DNA of 64,000 nucleotides. Origin: Jilunia laotingensis. Lineage in GTDB: Bacteria; Bacteroidota; Bacteroidia; Bacteroidales; Bacteroidaceae. Both the position numbers and the translations under genes were made by a program. Below the pieces are notes generated by a model, which was given only the letters and a program-made list of their open reading frames with translations, did not search any database and had not been told where the DNA came from. The stretch is taken from the NCBI RefSeq assembly GCF_014385165.1, contig NZ_JACRTF010000001.1, positions 3,782,001-3,846,000 of the forward strand. The letters are read 5' to 3'. Positions 45,753 to 56,036 of this stretch are shown here, piece by piece (the first letter of the stretch is position 1; every line of letters starts with the position of its first letter).

Positions 45753-45786
45753 AAGAAAGGGTCACCATCGGTGACCCTTTCTTATT
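45753..45786. terminator. Bidirectional terminator between peroxidase and RRM genes
   Basis: Perfect 14-bp stem AAGAAAGGGTCACC / GGTGACCCTTTCTT with loop ATC. Confidence 0.88.
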
Positions 45787-45809
45787 ACCTTATATAAAAT
45801 ATAAATTAA

Positions 45810-46055
45810 TTAGTTACGAGGCAAAGCTTCTTTAACTACCATTGCACGACCTTCATATTCAGCACCGTTTAATTCTGAAATAACGTTTCTGGCTTCAGTA
45901 TCATTTGGCATTTCAACAAATGCGAATCCTTTAGATTTACGAGTCTCACGATCGGTAATCAGTTTTACTGAATCTACTGTTCCATACTCTTCCATTACTT
46001 GTCTCAGGTCTGCTTCCTTAACACGATAGCTAAGGTTTCCAATGTACATATTCAT
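45810..46055 (-). CDS. RRM-type RNA-binding protein
   Basis: 81 aa, a single RNA recognition motif. RNP2 is MYIGNL (residues 3-8) and RNP1 is KGFAFVEM (~43-50). The tail is short (KEALPRN). Bacteroides lack Hfq and ProQ in many species; small RRM proteins of this type (Rbp proteins) are proposed post-transcriptional regulators. A long leader of about 90 nt follows the -7 box at 46148-46155. Confidence 0.93.
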   Translation of the reverse strand: MNMYIGNLSYRVKEADLRQVMEEYGTVDSVKLITDRETRKSKGFAFVEMPNDTEARNVISELNGAEYEGRAMVVKEALPRN

Positions 46056-46411
46056 AATACAAAAAAATAAAAATTGATAAATAAAATAGAAACAAGAGAG
46101 GTTTGAAATTATATCCGGATTTCAACTGATTAGGTAGAAAATGAGAGCAAAAATAAAACGATCAATTGTTTTCGGTTACAAATAACGGAATAATATTTGG
46201 ATTATTAGCTATGAAAGGGCATTTATTTTCCAATAAATGTACTTTTATTCAATAAAGGTTGCTTTTTTATATCGTTTTTAGGGTATTGTCTAAGGTGCGG
46301 GCTCTTTTTACCATTGATAAATACGCGATCTTCATCTCCCATTTCTTGTACTAACAAGTCTACTTCTCGGGATTTTGTTTTATCTTTGTTCTTCTAATAT
46401 TAAAAACTAAA
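46056..46411. promoter_or_regulatory. Divergent region between RRM gene and thiD
   Basis: TATTTTTG faces the RRM gene (CAAAAATA at 46148-46155) and TATCTTTG (46381-46388) lies 24 nt before the thiD ATG. No thiamine-pyrophosphate riboswitch fold is apparent before thiD. Nothing else is seen. Confidence 0.55.
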
Positions 46412-47230
46412 ATGAAACACTATCCGGTTGTCCTTTCTATTGCTGGCTCTGATTGTTCGGGTGGAGCCGGTATCCAGGCAGACATCAAAACTGTTTCCGC
46501 ACTGGGAGTATACGCAGCATCTGCCATAACTGCTGTAACTGTGCAGAACACAAAAGGTGTACGTGCCGTACACGCTGTCCCGGCAGAAATCGTGTGCAGT
46601 CAAATTGAGGCAGTAATGGAAGACATGCGCCCGGATGCAGTAAAGATCGGTATGATCAGCGAACGAATCATCGTCCAGGTTATTGCAGCTTGCTTACGGA
46701 AATACAACCCTAAATATGTAGTATACGACCCAGTAATGGTATCTACCAGTGGAAAAAGACTAATGGAAGAAGATGCTATCGAAGAAATTAAAAAAGAGCT
46801 TTTTCCATTAGTCAGTCTCATTACTCCAAATTTGGATGAAGCGGAAGTGCTGGCGGGGAAACGTATAGATTCTTTTGAAATGATGAAATTGACGTCACAG
46901 CAGTTGTCAGAGTCATATGGGACATCTGTGCTTCTAAAAGGGGGCCACCTTCAAGGTGATAAAATGCTAGATGTACTTTATACTGATGGAAATATACATA
47001 TATATAATGAGAAAAGAATTGTTAGCAGAAATTTGCATGGGACCGGATGTACCCTTTCATCAGCCATAGCCGCTTATCTTGCTTTAGGAGAGCCGATGGA
47101 TAAAGCTGTATCAAAAGCAAAAATATATCTTAGCGGGGCTATCGAACATGGAAAAGATGTAAATATAGGGAGTGGAAACGGCCCTTTATGCCACTTTTGG
47201 GAATCATCAAAAGCGGTGATCCTCACATAG
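46412..47230 (+). CDS. thiD: Hydroxymethylpyrimidine/phosphomethylpyrimidine kinase
   Basis: 272 aa, ribokinase fold. The start [20 protein letters not shown] is the ThiD signature; [21 protein letters not shown] and [17 protein letters not shown] (anion hole and catalytic aspartate region, here GTGC) are present. It phosphorylates HMP and HMP-P with ATP for thiamine synthesis. It has its own promoter and no other thiamine gene nearby. Confidence 0.94.
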   Translation: MKHYPVVLSIAGSDCSGGAGIQADIKTVSALGVYAASAITAVTVQNTKGVRAVHAVPAEIVCSQIEAVMEDMRPDAVKIGMISERIIVQVIAACLRKYNPKYVVYDPVMVSTSGKRLMEEDAIEEIKKELFPLVSLITPNLDEAEVLAGKRIDSFEMMKLTSQQLSESYGTSVLLKGGHLQGDKMLDVLYTDGNIHIYNEKRIVSRNLHGTGCTLSSAIAAYLALGEPMDKAVSKAKIYLSGAIEHGKDVNIGSGNGPLCHFWESSKAVILT

Positions 47231-47311
47231 TAATTTCATGGTTACATCACAGAAAGCATAAAGACATTGCACAAAAGCACTCCTTTTGTGCCGTTATATT
47301 ACAAAAAGATG

Positions 47312-47319
47312 TAACTTTG
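47312..47319 (+). promoter_or_regulatory. -7 box (TAACTTTG) for fabD
   Basis: 30 nt before the ATG at 47350. Confidence 0.7.
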
Positions 47320-47349
47320 TACCCGCAAATTAAAATTTAGAACAAAAGT

Positions 47350-48237
47350 ATGAAAGCATTTGTATTTCCCGGTCAAGGTGCCCAATTCGTGGGTATGGGT
47401 AAAGACCTGTATGACAACTCTGCGTTGGCTAAAGAATTGTTTGAAAAAGCAAATGATATCCTTGGATATCGCATTACCGATATTATGTTCAACGGTACCG
47501 ATGAAGATCTTCGCCAGACAAAGGTGACTCAACCTGCCGTATTCCTCCATTCCGTAATCTCAGCTCTTTGCATGGGCGATGATTTTAAGCCGGAAATGAC
47601 TGCTGGTCATTCACTTGGTGAATTTTCCGCATTGGTAGCTGCCGGTGCCCTTTCATTCGAAGATGGACTGAAACTTGTATATGCACGTGCCATGGCTATG
47701 CAGAAAGCTTGTGAGGCAACTCCTTCCACAATGGCCGCCATCATAGCTTTACCGGACGAGAAAGTAGAAGAAATATGTGCTTCTGTCACTGAGGGAGGCG
47801 AGGTTTGTGTACCTGCAAACTATAACTGTCCGGGACAAATTGTTATTTCAGGTTCCATGCCGGGTATTGAAAAGGCTTGTGAACAGATGAAAGCTGCAGG
47901 AGCAAAACGCGCTCTTCCTTTAAAAGTGGGTGGTGCTTTCCATTCTCCACTGATGGATCCTGCCAAGATCGAACTGGAGGCTGCAATTAATGCAACCGAA
48001 TTCCACACTCCCAAATGTCCGGTTTATCAAAATGTAGATGCGCTGCCTCATACGGATGCTGCTGAAATCAAGAAGAATCTGGTAGCCCAATTAACGGCCT
48101 CTGTACGATGGACTCAAACAGTGAAAAACATGGTTGCCGATGGTGCTACCGATTTTACAGAATGTGGTCCGGGAGCTGTTCTTCAAGGACTGATCAAGAA
48201 AATCGATTCTTCAGTAAATGCGCACGGAATTGCATAA
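47350..48237 (+). CDS. fabD: Malonyl-CoA:ACP transacylase
   Basis: 295 aa. MKAFVFPGQGAQFVGMGKDL start; nucleophile S88 in AGHSLGEFSAL; the substrate arginine is in VYARAMAMQ and the catalytic histidine in GGAFHSPLMDPA (~residue 200). It loads malonate from CoA onto acyl carrier protein for fatty acid synthesis. It has its own promoter and stands alone, not in a fab operon. Confidence 0.95.
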   Translation: MKAFVFPGQGAQFVGMGKDLYDNSALAKELFEKANDILGYRITDIMFNGTDEDLRQTKVTQPAVFLHSVISALCMGDDFKPEMTAGHSLGEFSALVAAGALSFEDGLKLVYARAMAMQKACEATPSTMAAIIALPDEKVEEICASVTEGGEVCVPANYNCPGQIVISGSMPGIEKACEQMKAAGAKRALPLKVGGAFHSPLMDPAKIELEAAINATEFHTPKCPVYQNVDALPHTDAAEIKKNLVAQLTASVRWTQTVKNMVADGATDFTECGPGAVLQGLIKKIDSSVNAHGIA

Positions 48238-48307
48238 AATGATTTTATAATGAACCTTTCCTATGGTTCAAGTTTAAAGTAAGGATGCCTAAATTACTTT
48301 AAGACGA

Positions 48308-48350
48308 AATAACCCTTGTTGCATCATTGTAGCGAGGGTTATTATTTTTA
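48308..48350 (+). terminator. Intrinsic terminator after fabD
   Basis: AATAACCCT (48308-48316) with AGGGTTATT (48335-48343), then ATTTTTA. Confidence 0.75.
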
Positions 48351-48489
48351 TGAACTTTGTTCCTTTAAATAATAGCACAAAAGTTGTCGTAAAGATGAAG
48401 TAAAAAAACAGTTCTGTTATTAAGGGGATAAACTTTCCTGTCTAAGTTTTTGTTGTTTATCAAAAGAATTCAATAAACTCCAAAAGCCC

Positions 48490-49653
48490 ATGAAGATACA
48501 CGAATATCAAGCAAAAGAAATTTTTACCGGTTACGGGATTCCTGTTGAAAGACATACTTTGTGTCATTCTGCGGAAGAAGCTCTCCAAGCATACCGGCGG
48601 ATGAATGTCGACAGAGTTGCCATCAAAGCACAGGTACTGACCGGTGGACGTGGAAAAGCAGGCGGTGTGAAGCTCGTTAACAATGAAAAAGACGTCTATC
48701 AAAAGTCTCAAGAGATTTTACACATGAATATTAAAGGACTTCCTGTTAAGAAAGTACTTGTCAGCGAAGTGGTGGATATTGCAGCGGAATATTATATCAG
48801 TTTTACCATTGATCGTAATATGCGGGCTGTCACCCTGATGATGAGTGCTTCCGGAGGAATGGATATAGAGGAAATAGCCCGGCAGACTCCTGAAAAGATT
48901 CTTCGTTATTCTATTGATCCCTTCATTGGTATTCCCGATTATCTGGCAAGGCGATTTGCATTCAGACTTTTTGATAAAGCAGATCTCGCTGACCGTATGG
49001 CAAAAATCATTCAGGAACTTTACCAAGTGTTTATAGAAAAAGATGCTTCGCTCGCTGAAGTGAATCCTCTGGTGCTAACAACCAAGGGTACGCTTATTGC
49101 CATAGATGCTAAAATGACATTTGATGACAATGCACTTTTCCGTCATCCCGATATCCGTTCCCTATTCGAACCTACGGAGGAAGAAAAATTGGAGGCATTG
49201 GCAAAAGAGAGGGGCTTTAGCTATGTCCGTATGAATGGTGACATCGGGTGCATGGTGAATGGAGCCGGATTGGCTATGGCAACAATGGATATGATAAAGC
49301 TCTATGGAGGTAGTCCCGCAAACTTTCTTGATATAGGTGGAAGCTCTAACCCGATGAAAGTAATAGAGGCTATGAAGATGCTTTTGGATGATAAAAAAGT
49401 AAAAGCGGTGCTTATCAATATATTTGGCGGAATCACCCGTGGAGATGATATTGCTGAAGGTTTACTTCAAGCCTTCGATCAGATAGAAAGCAACATTCCC
49501 GTTATAGTTCGCCTGACAGGTACAAACGGAGATATCGGACGAGAATTATTACAAACCAATAATCGCTTTCTGGTTACTGAGACGATGAAAGAAGCTACAA
49601 TTTCGGCCATAAAATCAGCAAAAGAAACATCTGCAAAGGAGGCAAACGTATGA
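48490..49653 (+). CDS. sucC: Succinyl-CoA synthetase beta subunit
   Basis: 387 aa. [19 protein letters not shown] is the family start. The ATP-grasp domain follows ([18 protein letters not shown]), then the C-terminal ligase domain ([33 protein letters not shown]). It overlaps sucD by 4 nt. It works in the partial TCA/propionate pathway that Bacteroides use, making or spending succinyl-CoA. Confidence 0.95.
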   Translation: MKIHEYQAKEIFTGYGIPVERHTLCHSAEEALQAYRRMNVDRVAIKAQVLTGGRGKAGGVKLVNNEKDVYQKSQEILHMNIKGLPVKKVLVSEVVDIAAEYYISFTIDRNMRAVTLMMSASGGMDIEEIARQTPEKILRYSIDPFIGIPDYLARRFAFRLFDKADLADRMAKIIQELYQVFIEKDASLAEVNPLVLTTKGTLIAIDAKMTFDDNALFRHPDIRSLFEPTEEEKLEALAKERGFSYVRMNGDIGCMVNGAGLAMATMDMIKLYGGSPANFLDIGGSSNPMKVIEAMKMLLDDKKVKAVLINIFGGITRGDDIAEGLLQAFDQIESNIPVIVRLTGTNGDIGRELLQTNNRFLVTETMKEATISAIKSAKETSAKEANV

Positions 49654-50519
49654 GTATATTGATAGATAAACAAACACGCCTGATTGTACAAGGAATTACG
49701 GGCAGAGACGGTCTTTTTCATGCAAAAAGAATGCAGGAATACGGAACGAACGTAGTGGGAGGAACCTCACCGGGAAAAGGAGGAACAGATGTTAATGGCG
49801 TGCCCGTATTCAATACTATGTATGAAGCGGTGGATAAAACCGATGCGAATACTTCTGTTATCTTTGTACCTGCAAAGGTGGCTGCCGATGCGATTATGGA
49901 AGCTGCCGATGCGGGAATCAAACTAATCATTTGTATCACGGAGGGGATACCTACACTTGATGTAATAAAAGCATACCGTTTTGCCACTGCCAAAGGTGCC
50001 AGATTGGTTGGTCCCAATTGCCCGGGAGTCATCTCTCCTGGTAAATGTTTGGCAGGGATACTTCCCGGACAGATATTCAGTGAAGGATGTGTCGGAGTGA
50101 TCAGCCGTAGCGGTACTCTGACGTATGAGATAGTTCACCACCTTACGCTGAACGGTATGGGACAATCTACTGCCGTTGGCATGGGAGGCGATCCTGTGAC
50201 CGGATTATCTTTTTGCGACTTACTCCAAATGTTCCAGGAAGATACGCAGACTAAAGCCATCGTAATGATTGGCGAAATCGGAGGAAATGCCGAAGAATTG
50301 GCTGCCGAATATATAAAACAGCATATGACTAAACCTGTTGTTGCTTTCATTGCCGGACAATCGGCACCTCCCGGAAAACAAATGGGGCATGCAGGAGCAA
50401 TTATTTCCGGAAGCAGCGGCTCGGCTGCAGATAAAATAGCCTTGCTGGAAGCTGCGGGCATAAAGGTAGCAGGAGAACCTTCGGAAGTACCTTTATTATT
50501 AGCTAGATTTAAAATATAA
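49650..50519 (+). CDS. sucD: Succinyl-CoA synthetase alpha subunit
   Basis: 289 aa. CoA-binding Rossmann domain ([24 protein letters not shown]), [10 protein letters not shown], and the phospho-histidine in [13 protein letters not shown] (~H246). The start ATG overlaps the sucC stop (ATGA), giving matched expression of both subunits. Confidence 0.96.
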   Translation: MSILIDKQTRLIVQGITGRDGLFHAKRMQEYGTNVVGGTSPGKGGTDVNGVPVFNTMYEAVDKTDANTSVIFVPAKVAADAIMEAADAGIKLIICITEGIPTLDVIKAYRFATAKGARLVGPNCPGVISPGKCLAGILPGQIFSEGCVGVISRSGTLTYEIVHHLTLNGMGQSTAVGMGGDPVTGLSFCDLLQMFQEDTQTKAIVMIGEIGGNAEELAAEYIKQHMTKPVVAFIAGQSAPPGKQMGHAGAIISGSSGSAADKIALLEAAGIKVAGEPSEVPLLLARFKI

Positions 50520-50531
50520 AAAGAAAAGAAT

Positions 50532-50705
50532 ATGAGTTTGCGAAAAGAATTAGAGCATCTAGTATCCCTTGCTCAGGAACGGATTAAAAAAGCACCGAAA
50601 GATACCCCTAAGGAAATTCTTGAATTATGGGAAAAAGATTTAGTGGATCTGGAGTTGGAACTCAATAATCTATCAGATGCGGAAGAAGATAATAACGAGG
50701 ACTGA
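50532..50705 (+). CDS. Small acidic helical protein after sucD (57 aa)
   Basis: ATG at 50532, 12 nt after the sucD stop, with purine-rich AAGAAAAGAA just upstream. The frame reads MSLRKELEHLVSLAQERIKK, then APKDTPKEILELWEKDLVDL and an acidic end. It is probably all helical. Position suggests cotranscription with sucCD; function unknown. Confidence 0.65.
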   Translation: MSLRKELEHLVSLAQERIKKAPKDTPKEILELWEKDLVDLELELNNLSDAEEDNNED

Positions 50706-50741
50706 CATACCTGATATTAAATTGAAAGTTTCAGTTCTGTG

Positions 50742-50780
50742 ATCGCATCTATTTATACCTTAGGTATAAATAGATGCGAT
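50742..50780. terminator. Perfect 18-bp hairpin after the sucCD operon
   Basis: ATCGCATCTATTTATACC (50742-50759) pairs with 50763-50780 around loop TTA. Only a weak T-rich tail follows, so it may act as a 3' end stabiliser as much as a terminator. Confidence 0.7.
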
Positions 50781-50879
50781 TGATTGAGTTTTACCGAAAA
50801 AAGCGTTTGATAAGGGAGACTGGTTAAAAAAATTAGGCTCCTTTATTTATTAACATAAAGGTATAAAAAGAAGGTTTGA

Positions 50880-51452
50880 CTATCTGTTTTTTCTCCTAAA
50901 TAGCCTGTCCGTAAAATAATAAGCTGTTTCTACTGACATAATGCCAATGATAGCACCCGCACTTACATCACTCAGCCAATGCCGGTTGTTTAATATCCTC
51001 GATGCACCGGTGACAACAGCCGGAAAGAAAGCAACCACGCTTATCCATTTAGAAAGGTGTTTATATTCTTTGTAAAGTATACACGCAGATGTGAATACGG
51101 TAGCGGTATGCCCCGAAGGGAAAGATAAGAAGTCAGAACTGTCCGGACGTAATACTCCTGCTACTGATTTTATAGTACAGACTACCAATCCCATAAGTGC
51201 AAATGAAAAGAGGAGTGAAACAAACATTTTTTTCCAATTACTGCGACTTTTCACACCGGATAGCTTCAAAATAAATAATACTGCCAATGGAAAATACGGC
51301 AGAAAATCATCATAACGATAATCAAAGGATGGCAAATGTATATTACGCAGATTATAGAAATATTGACTGGCGCTTTCTAAAACGCCTAATCTCAGTAAAA
51401 CGATCATTATGGCACTGATAAAAAGCCAAAAAAATAGTCTGCGAGTCTCCAT
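50880..51452 (-). CDS. PAP2-family membrane phosphatase
   Basis: 190 aa from the ATG at 51452 (METRRLFFWLFISAIM); the frame runs 19 codons further without a better signal. Five or six spans. The three phosphatase signature parts are present: KSVAGVLRP, FPSGHTAT and SRILNNRHWLSDV. It dephosphorylates a lipid phosphate such as undecaprenyl pyrophosphate or phosphatidylglycerol phosphate; the substrate is not evident. Confidence 0.88.
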   Translation of the reverse strand: METRRLFFWLFISAIMIVLLRLGVLESASQYFYNLRNIHLPSFDYRYDDFLPYFPLAVLFILKLSGVKSRSNWKKMFVSLLFSFALMGLVVCTIKSVAGVLRPDSSDFLSFPSGHTATVFTSACILYKEYKHLSKWISVVAFFPAVVTGASRILNNRHWLSDVSAGAIIGIMSVETAYYFTDRLFRRKNR

Positions 51453-51610
51453 ACTAAACTTGTTTTTAAAATAGTTCTTGCATTTTCGTGCTAAAGATAA
51501 AAATAACAAATGACTCGACTACATCATGAGAGGATATTTAGAATTGTTTATATTTTCCTTCAGCAATGAGACACTGTTATATTCAAAACAGCTATTGATC
51601 TTATACTTCT

Positions 51611-51665
51611 CAAAACAGAAAGAGACTGTACCAGAAACTAATAAAGTCCCGATACAGTCTCCCCT
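51611..51665 (-). terminator. Terminator after glutamine synthetase
   Basis: GAGACTGTA (51622-51630) pairs with TACAGTCTC (51653-51661); on the - strand TTTCTGTTTT follows. Confidence 0.65.
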
Positions 51666-51688
51666 ACCCTTAAAAAAAATCTGACCTG

Positions 51689-53191
51689 TTATCCGCAATG
51701 GAAGTATTCTTCCACTAATTCTATCATTTCTGCCGGTTTATCTTCAATGTCGCGACGTAAAGTAGCATCATTGTATGAACGTAGTTTCTTGATAATACCA
51801 TCAATCATTGCCGGGCTGAACACGTTATGGCCTTCGAAGAAGGCCCGCTGTTTTTCAAGGCAGTCGGCTGATGCAGCGCAGCTGTCCGGCAATTGTGCCA
51901 ATGCTTTCAGCTTATCGGCATTTTCTTTCTGATGGATATTTACATTGACATAGGTCTTCTCAGCCACTTCAAGAGCATTTTCCATCTCAAAACCATGACG
52001 GCAGGCAACTGCAAGACCGGCAAGCAGTTGATAAAGATCTGCCGAACCATCCGGTGAGCGCATCTCTACTGTCTGCTTTTGTGTCGTGTCGTAATGGCTT
52101 TCCGATTCTAGCGGATTTGCCAACACACACATATCTGTCTTGGCAGACCATCCCAATGGGACACGTACCAGGACTGAACGGTTGCGGTCGCCCCAACATA
52201 CGTTGGTCGGTGCTTCCTGATGCGGTACCAACCGGAAATAAGAGGTCGGGTTCGTATTTCCAAATGCAGTGATAGACGGTGCAAGCTCCATCATGCCGGC
52301 AATGGCCTTACGTGCTGTTTCGGACAAAATACCATTAGTCAACATCTGATTTTTACCATCTTTCATGATACGCATGTGGATATGCAGGCCTGAACCTGCT
52401 TTTCCGGCAGTTATCTTCGGTGCGAAAGTAATGTTATAGCCATAACTGTATGCAAGATTACGAATGACCCATTTGGCAATCATCAACTGATCGGCTGCCT
52501 GCTCTGCAGGCACAGGAAGGAATTCTATTTCATTTTGTTCATAGATCTTACCATCCAATGTGAAGTTACCTACTTCGGAATGACCATATTTAATTTGACC
52601 ACCGGTTTGTGCTATGTACGACATGCATTCCGTGCGGAAGTCATTGAATTTGGCATACGGTCCCGATTCATGATATCCTTTCTGGTCTGTTGCAGGGAAC
52701 ATTCCATCATCTTCGGAGATCACGTAATATTCCAACTCTCCCATTGCCTGAAATTCCATGCCCGTCACTTCACGGAAAGCTTTGCACGCTTTGCGTAAGG
52801 TATATTCGGGAGAACTTTCCAAAGGCTCGCCATCCTTATTGAAGAAGGAACAAAGCATCGATACCGTAGGCAGTTCAGCGAAAGGATCGACAAAAGCGGT
52901 ACGGAAACGTGGGATGACATACAAGTCACTGCTGCCTGCTTGAATAAACGGGAACAGACTGGAACCGTCCACACGTTCACCACAAGTTAAGATAGCATCC
53001 AAATAAGCTGCATTATTGATTACAAAATTCAGTGTTTTCAGTCGTCCGTCAGCAGCGGGATACATGAAATTGACCATCTGAACGTCATTCTTCTGAATAT
53101 AAGTAATGATGTCTGCTTTCGTAAATTCGGAAGCCGGTTTTTGAAGAAAAGCCACCAAACGATTGGGGTTCATTGCTAATTCTTGGTTCAT
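51689..53191 (-). CDS. glnA: Glutamine synthetase, type I-like
   Basis: 500 aa. The N-terminal beta-grasp region (VQMVNFMYPAADGRLKTLNF), metal-site ELEYYVI (~residue 150), KAGSGLHIHMRI with the conserved histidine, and NRSVLVRVPLGW are the family motifs. It differs from the 729-aa type III GlnN also found in Bacteroides. It forms glutamine from glutamate, ammonia and ATP. A TATCTTTG box (CAAAGATA at 53241-53248) precedes it. Confidence 0.9.
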   Translation of the reverse strand: MNQELAMNPNRLVAFLQKPASEFTKADIITYIQKNDVQMVNFMYPAADGRLKTLNFVINNAAYLDAILTCGERVDGSSLFPFIQAGSSDLYVIPRFRTAFVDPFAELPTVSMLCSFFNKDGEPLESSPEYTLRKACKAFREVTGMEFQAMGELEYYVISEDDGMFPATDQKGYHESGPYAKFNDFRTECMSYIAQTGGQIKYGHSEVGNFTLDGKIYEQNEIEFLPVPAEQAADQLMIAKWVIRNLAYSYGYNITFAPKITAGKAGSGLHIHMRIMKDGKNQMLTNGILSETARKAIAGMMELAPSITAFGNTNPTSYFRLVPHQEAPTNVCWGDRNRSVLVRVPLGWSAKTDMCVLANPLESESHYDTTQKQTVEMRSPDGSADLYQLLAGLAVACRHGFEMENALEVAEKTYVNVNIHQKENADKLKALAQLPDSCAASADCLEKQRAFFEGHNVFSPAMIDGIIKKLRSYNDATLRRDIEDKPAEMIELVEEYFHCG

Positions 53192-53240
53192 AATATTCGG
53201 TTATTTTAATTGTTATTTGGCTAACAGTTTTATTTCGTAC

Positions 53241-53248
53241 CAAAGATA
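53241..53248 (-). promoter_or_regulatory. -7 box (TATCTTTG) for glutamine synthetase
   Basis: 49 nt upstream of the ATG at 53191. Confidence 0.65.
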
Positions 53249-53394
53249 GCAAAAAGTTAGTAAAATAAGCAAGATGAAGCGAAAATAAATTGATCATGCT
53301 TAACAAATGATATGTATTTGGCTGTTTATTGTCGTTTTCCAGCTATTTAACTCTCTCTGTTTTATAAATTTCACCGGAAATGCAACATATTTTG

Positions 53395-53402
53395 TAACTT
53401 TG
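53395..53402 (+). promoter_or_regulatory. -7 box (TAACTTTG) for the Fsr-like gene
   Basis: 35 nt before the ATG at 53438. Confidence 0.7.
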
Positions 53403-53437
53403 CATCCCATAATTATAATGATGATTCTATAAATATA

Positions 53438-54646
53438 ATGGCAAAGAATCCACAACGTCCCGTAAGCTCCATAGCTTTCCCTATTTTAGTTGCATTGAGT
53501 ATCTCACACTGCCTGAACGATCTATTGCAATCTGTAATCACGGCAACCTATCCTTTGTTCAAAACAGATTTAGCATTGAGTTTTGCACAAATAGGATTGA
53601 TCACATTAGTTTATCAGATGTCCGCATCTGTTTTCCAACCTGTATTCGGGTTGTTTTTTGATAAGCACCCCATTGCTTGGACACTTCCGGCAGGCATGTT
53701 ATTCACAATGACTGGATTATTGAATCTTGCTTTTGCAGGAAATCTTTATTGGGTTCTTTTCTCGGTATTTCTGATAGGTATCGGTTCTTCCGTTTTGCAC
53801 CCCGAGGCATCACGCATCACATCCTTGGCTTCTGGTGGTCGTAGAGGTTTGGCACAATCATTGTTTCAGGTGGGTGGAAATCTGGGCGGTTCGTTGGGTC
53901 CCTTGTTGGTCGCCATTTTGGTCGCTCCTTATGGTAGAGGTCATATCGCAGTGTTTGCCATACTTGTTTTAACGGCTATTATCGTGATGGTTCCTGTTTG
54001 CAAATGGTACAAACGTTATCTGGAAAGGATCAAGCGTGAACCGGAAAAGATGGAAACTCATCTTGCGATGCCGTTGCCAATGGGTAAAACGATTCTAGCC
54101 ATCAGTATTTTGCTCATCCTAATTTTCTCCAAATACATCTATATGGCAAGTCTGAACAGCTATTATACTTTCTATCTTATTCATAAATTCGGGGTGAGCG
54201 TGCAACAATCACAACTCTTTCTTTTTATATTTCTGATTGCTACAGCTATCGGCACGTTAGTGGGTGGTCCCCTCGGTGATCGTATCGGAAGAAAATATAT
54301 CATTTGGATTTCCATTTTGGGTACTGCACCCTTCAGCTTATGGATGCCACATGTCGGTCTGGCCGGGACAGTGATGCTCAGCTTCTGTGTAGGATTGATG
54401 TTGTCATCCGCTTTTCCCGCTATTCTGCTCTACGCCCAGGAGTTGCTTCCTAATAAACTTGGATTGATTTCCGGGCTGTTTTTTGGTTTCGCTTTCGGAG
54501 TAGCGGGTATTGCATCTGCCGTATTAGGTAATATGGCCGATAAATTCGGTATTGAATCCGTATATAACACATGTGCCTTCATGCCCCTTCTCGGATTTGT
54601 AACTTGTTTCTTACCTAATCTGAAAAAAAGAATTGCATTAAAATAA
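53438..54646 (+). CDS. MFS efflux carrier, fosmidomycin-resistance (Fsr) type
   Basis: 402 aa, 12 spans. SHCLNDLLQSVITATYPLFK at the start, GIGSSVLHPEASRITSLASG and the MFS loop GDRIGRKY match the Fsr subfamily. It probably exports small toxic compounds. It shares a transcript with the SanA-like gene 5 nt after it. Confidence 0.87.
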   Translation: MAKNPQRPVSSIAFPILVALSISHCLNDLLQSVITATYPLFKTDLALSFAQIGLITLVYQMSASVFQPVFGLFFDKHPIAWTLPAGMLFTMTGLLNLAFAGNLYWVLFSVFLIGIGSSVLHPEASRITSLASGGRRGLAQSLFQVGGNLGGSLGPLLVAILVAPYGRGHIAVFAILVLTAIIVMVPVCKWYKRYLERIKREPEKMETHLAMPLPMGKTILAISILLILIFSKYIYMASLNSYYTFYLIHKFGVSVQQSQLFLFIFLIATAIGTLVGGPLGDRIGRKYIIWISILGTAPFSLWMPHVGLAGTVMLSFCVGLMLSSAFPAILLYAQELLPNKLGLISGLFFGFAFGVAGIASAVLGNMADKFGIESVYNTCAFMPLLGFVTCFLPNLKKRIALK

Positions 54647-54651
54647 ATGAT

Positions 54652-55314
54652 ATGAAAAAACCAGGCAAATTACATAAGTGGCAAAGGAGAATCAAATGGG
54701 CTGTTCCGACAGGGTTCATTCTTATAGCAGCCATTATCGTGGCAGCTAATTATGTGGTAGAATATAATACGGAAGAATTTGTTTATAAAGATCTTACTGC
54801 CATACCTTATAATAAAGCAGGATTGTTGTTAGGTACATCTAAAACATTGAAATCAGGTCTTCCTAATCAGTATTTCCTGAACCGGATAGGAGCAGCTATT
54901 GCCCTGTTCGAATCAGGAAAAATTGATGTGATAGTGATTAGTGGAGATAATAGCACTGAAGGATATAATGAACCTGAGGATATGAAAACGGAGCTTCTCA
55001 AGCGAGGAATTCCGGAAAACAAAATACATTTGGATTATGCCGGATTTAGGACATTAGATTCGGTTATCCGCATGGGGCAAATTTTCGGTCAGACTCGTTT
55101 CACTGTCATCTCCCAGGATTTTCATAACCGGCGTGCCATTTATATCGCACATGCCAAAGGATTCGAAGCAGTGGGATATAATGCCAAAGATGTCGATGCC
55201 TATAGTGGCTTCAAAACACAGGTCAGAGAAAAACTGGCAAGGGTCAAAGTCTTTTTAGACTTGTTTACTAACAAAGATCCTAAATTTCTGCGGGAAAAGG
55301 TAGTAATCGAATAG
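54652..55314 (+). CDS. SanA/YdcF-like (DUF218) membrane protein
   Basis: 220 aa. One N-terminal anchor (WAVPTGFILIAAIIVAANYV) and a periplasmic DUF218 domain with AGLLLGTSKTLKSG, VIVISGDNSTEGYNEPEDMK and QDFHNRRAIYIA, as in SanA. SanA is linked to the envelope barrier and vancomycin exclusion in enterobacteria. Its reaction is not defined. Confidence 0.88.
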   Translation: MKKPGKLHKWQRRIKWAVPTGFILIAAIIVAANYVVEYNTEEFVYKDLTAIPYNKAGLLLGTSKTLKSGLPNQYFLNRIGAAIALFESGKIDVIVISGDNSTEGYNEPEDMKTELLKRGIPENKIHLDYAGFRTLDSVIRMGQIFGQTRFTVISQDFHNRRAIYIAHAKGFEAVGYNAKDVDAYSGFKTQVREKLARVKVFLDLFTNKDPKFLREKVVIE

Positions 55315-55496
55315 AAAGATAAGCCACCCTATTAATTTGAAACTTCTCTCTATTTGCATCTTTCCAGCGGAATTTTCTTATTTGACAGATAGAAACAATG
55401 TCAATGTCATATTTATCATTTGGAAAAGACAAAGGATTAAGTCACTTGTTATGTAACTTATTCCTTTGTTTTACTGACATTTCAACGATTGATCCA

Positions 55497-56036
55497 TTAG
55501 ACATCCTTACCCATCCGATAGGCTTCTTGCATGGCAGATTTATCTTTTATCTCCCCTACTTTCCATGCTCCGACTCCATATATAACACCTTTCTCTACCG
55601 GCCCCTCCAGGCAATCAAGAAATCCACGGAAGCCGTCGATCGTGCGTTCCATCATTCGGATTTCTGATTCTGCCGCTGCCACGATGAAATAAAACTCTTT
55701 ATCTTTTATCTCAAGATAGCGCGCACAACAACGATCGATTAAGGTTTTCATCTGAGCGCACATGGTGTAAAAATAAACGGGAGTTGCCATTACGATCACA
55801 TCGGCAGCAATCATTTTCTCAACCACTTCTGCCGCATCATCTTTCTGAGGGCATGGCTTGCCATACATGCTGCAAACGCTACATCCGGTACAATAATTAA
55901 TTTGTTTGTCTTTCAGGAAAATCTTTTCAACCTCATTTCCTACTTCCAATGCACCTTTCATGAATTCATCGCACAAAACATCCGAATTTCCTCCCTGACG
56001 AGGACTGGATGAAAGCATCAATACTTTCTTACTCAT
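55497..56036 (-). CDS. Flavodoxin-fold NAD(P)H-dependent reductase
   Basis: 179 aa. FMN-binding loop SSSPRQGGNSDVLC; a cysteine cluster CTGCSVCSMYGKPC (residues ~49-62) as in iron-sulfur flavoproteins; PVYFYTMCAQMKTLIDR is the usual second FMN loop. It is likely a cytoplasmic oxidoreductase of unknown partner. It has no obvious operon. Confidence 0.88.
   Translation of the reverse strand: MSKKVLMLSSSPRQGGNSDVLCDEFMKGALEVGNEVEKIFLKDKQINYCTGCSVCSMYGKPCPQKDDAAEVVEKMIAADVIVMATPVYFYTMCAQMKTLIDRCCARYLEIKDKEFYFIVAAAESEIRMMERTIDGFRGFLDCLEGPVEKGVIYGVGAWKVGEIKDKSAMQEAYRMGKDV

Noticed and set aside
46300..46411. TPP riboswitch before thiD
   Set aside because: The conserved CUGAGA core and the helical arms are not found.
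55398..55667. 89-aa plus-strand frame
   Set aside because: Mostly antisense to the flavodoxin-fold gene, which has clear FMN and cysteine motifs.
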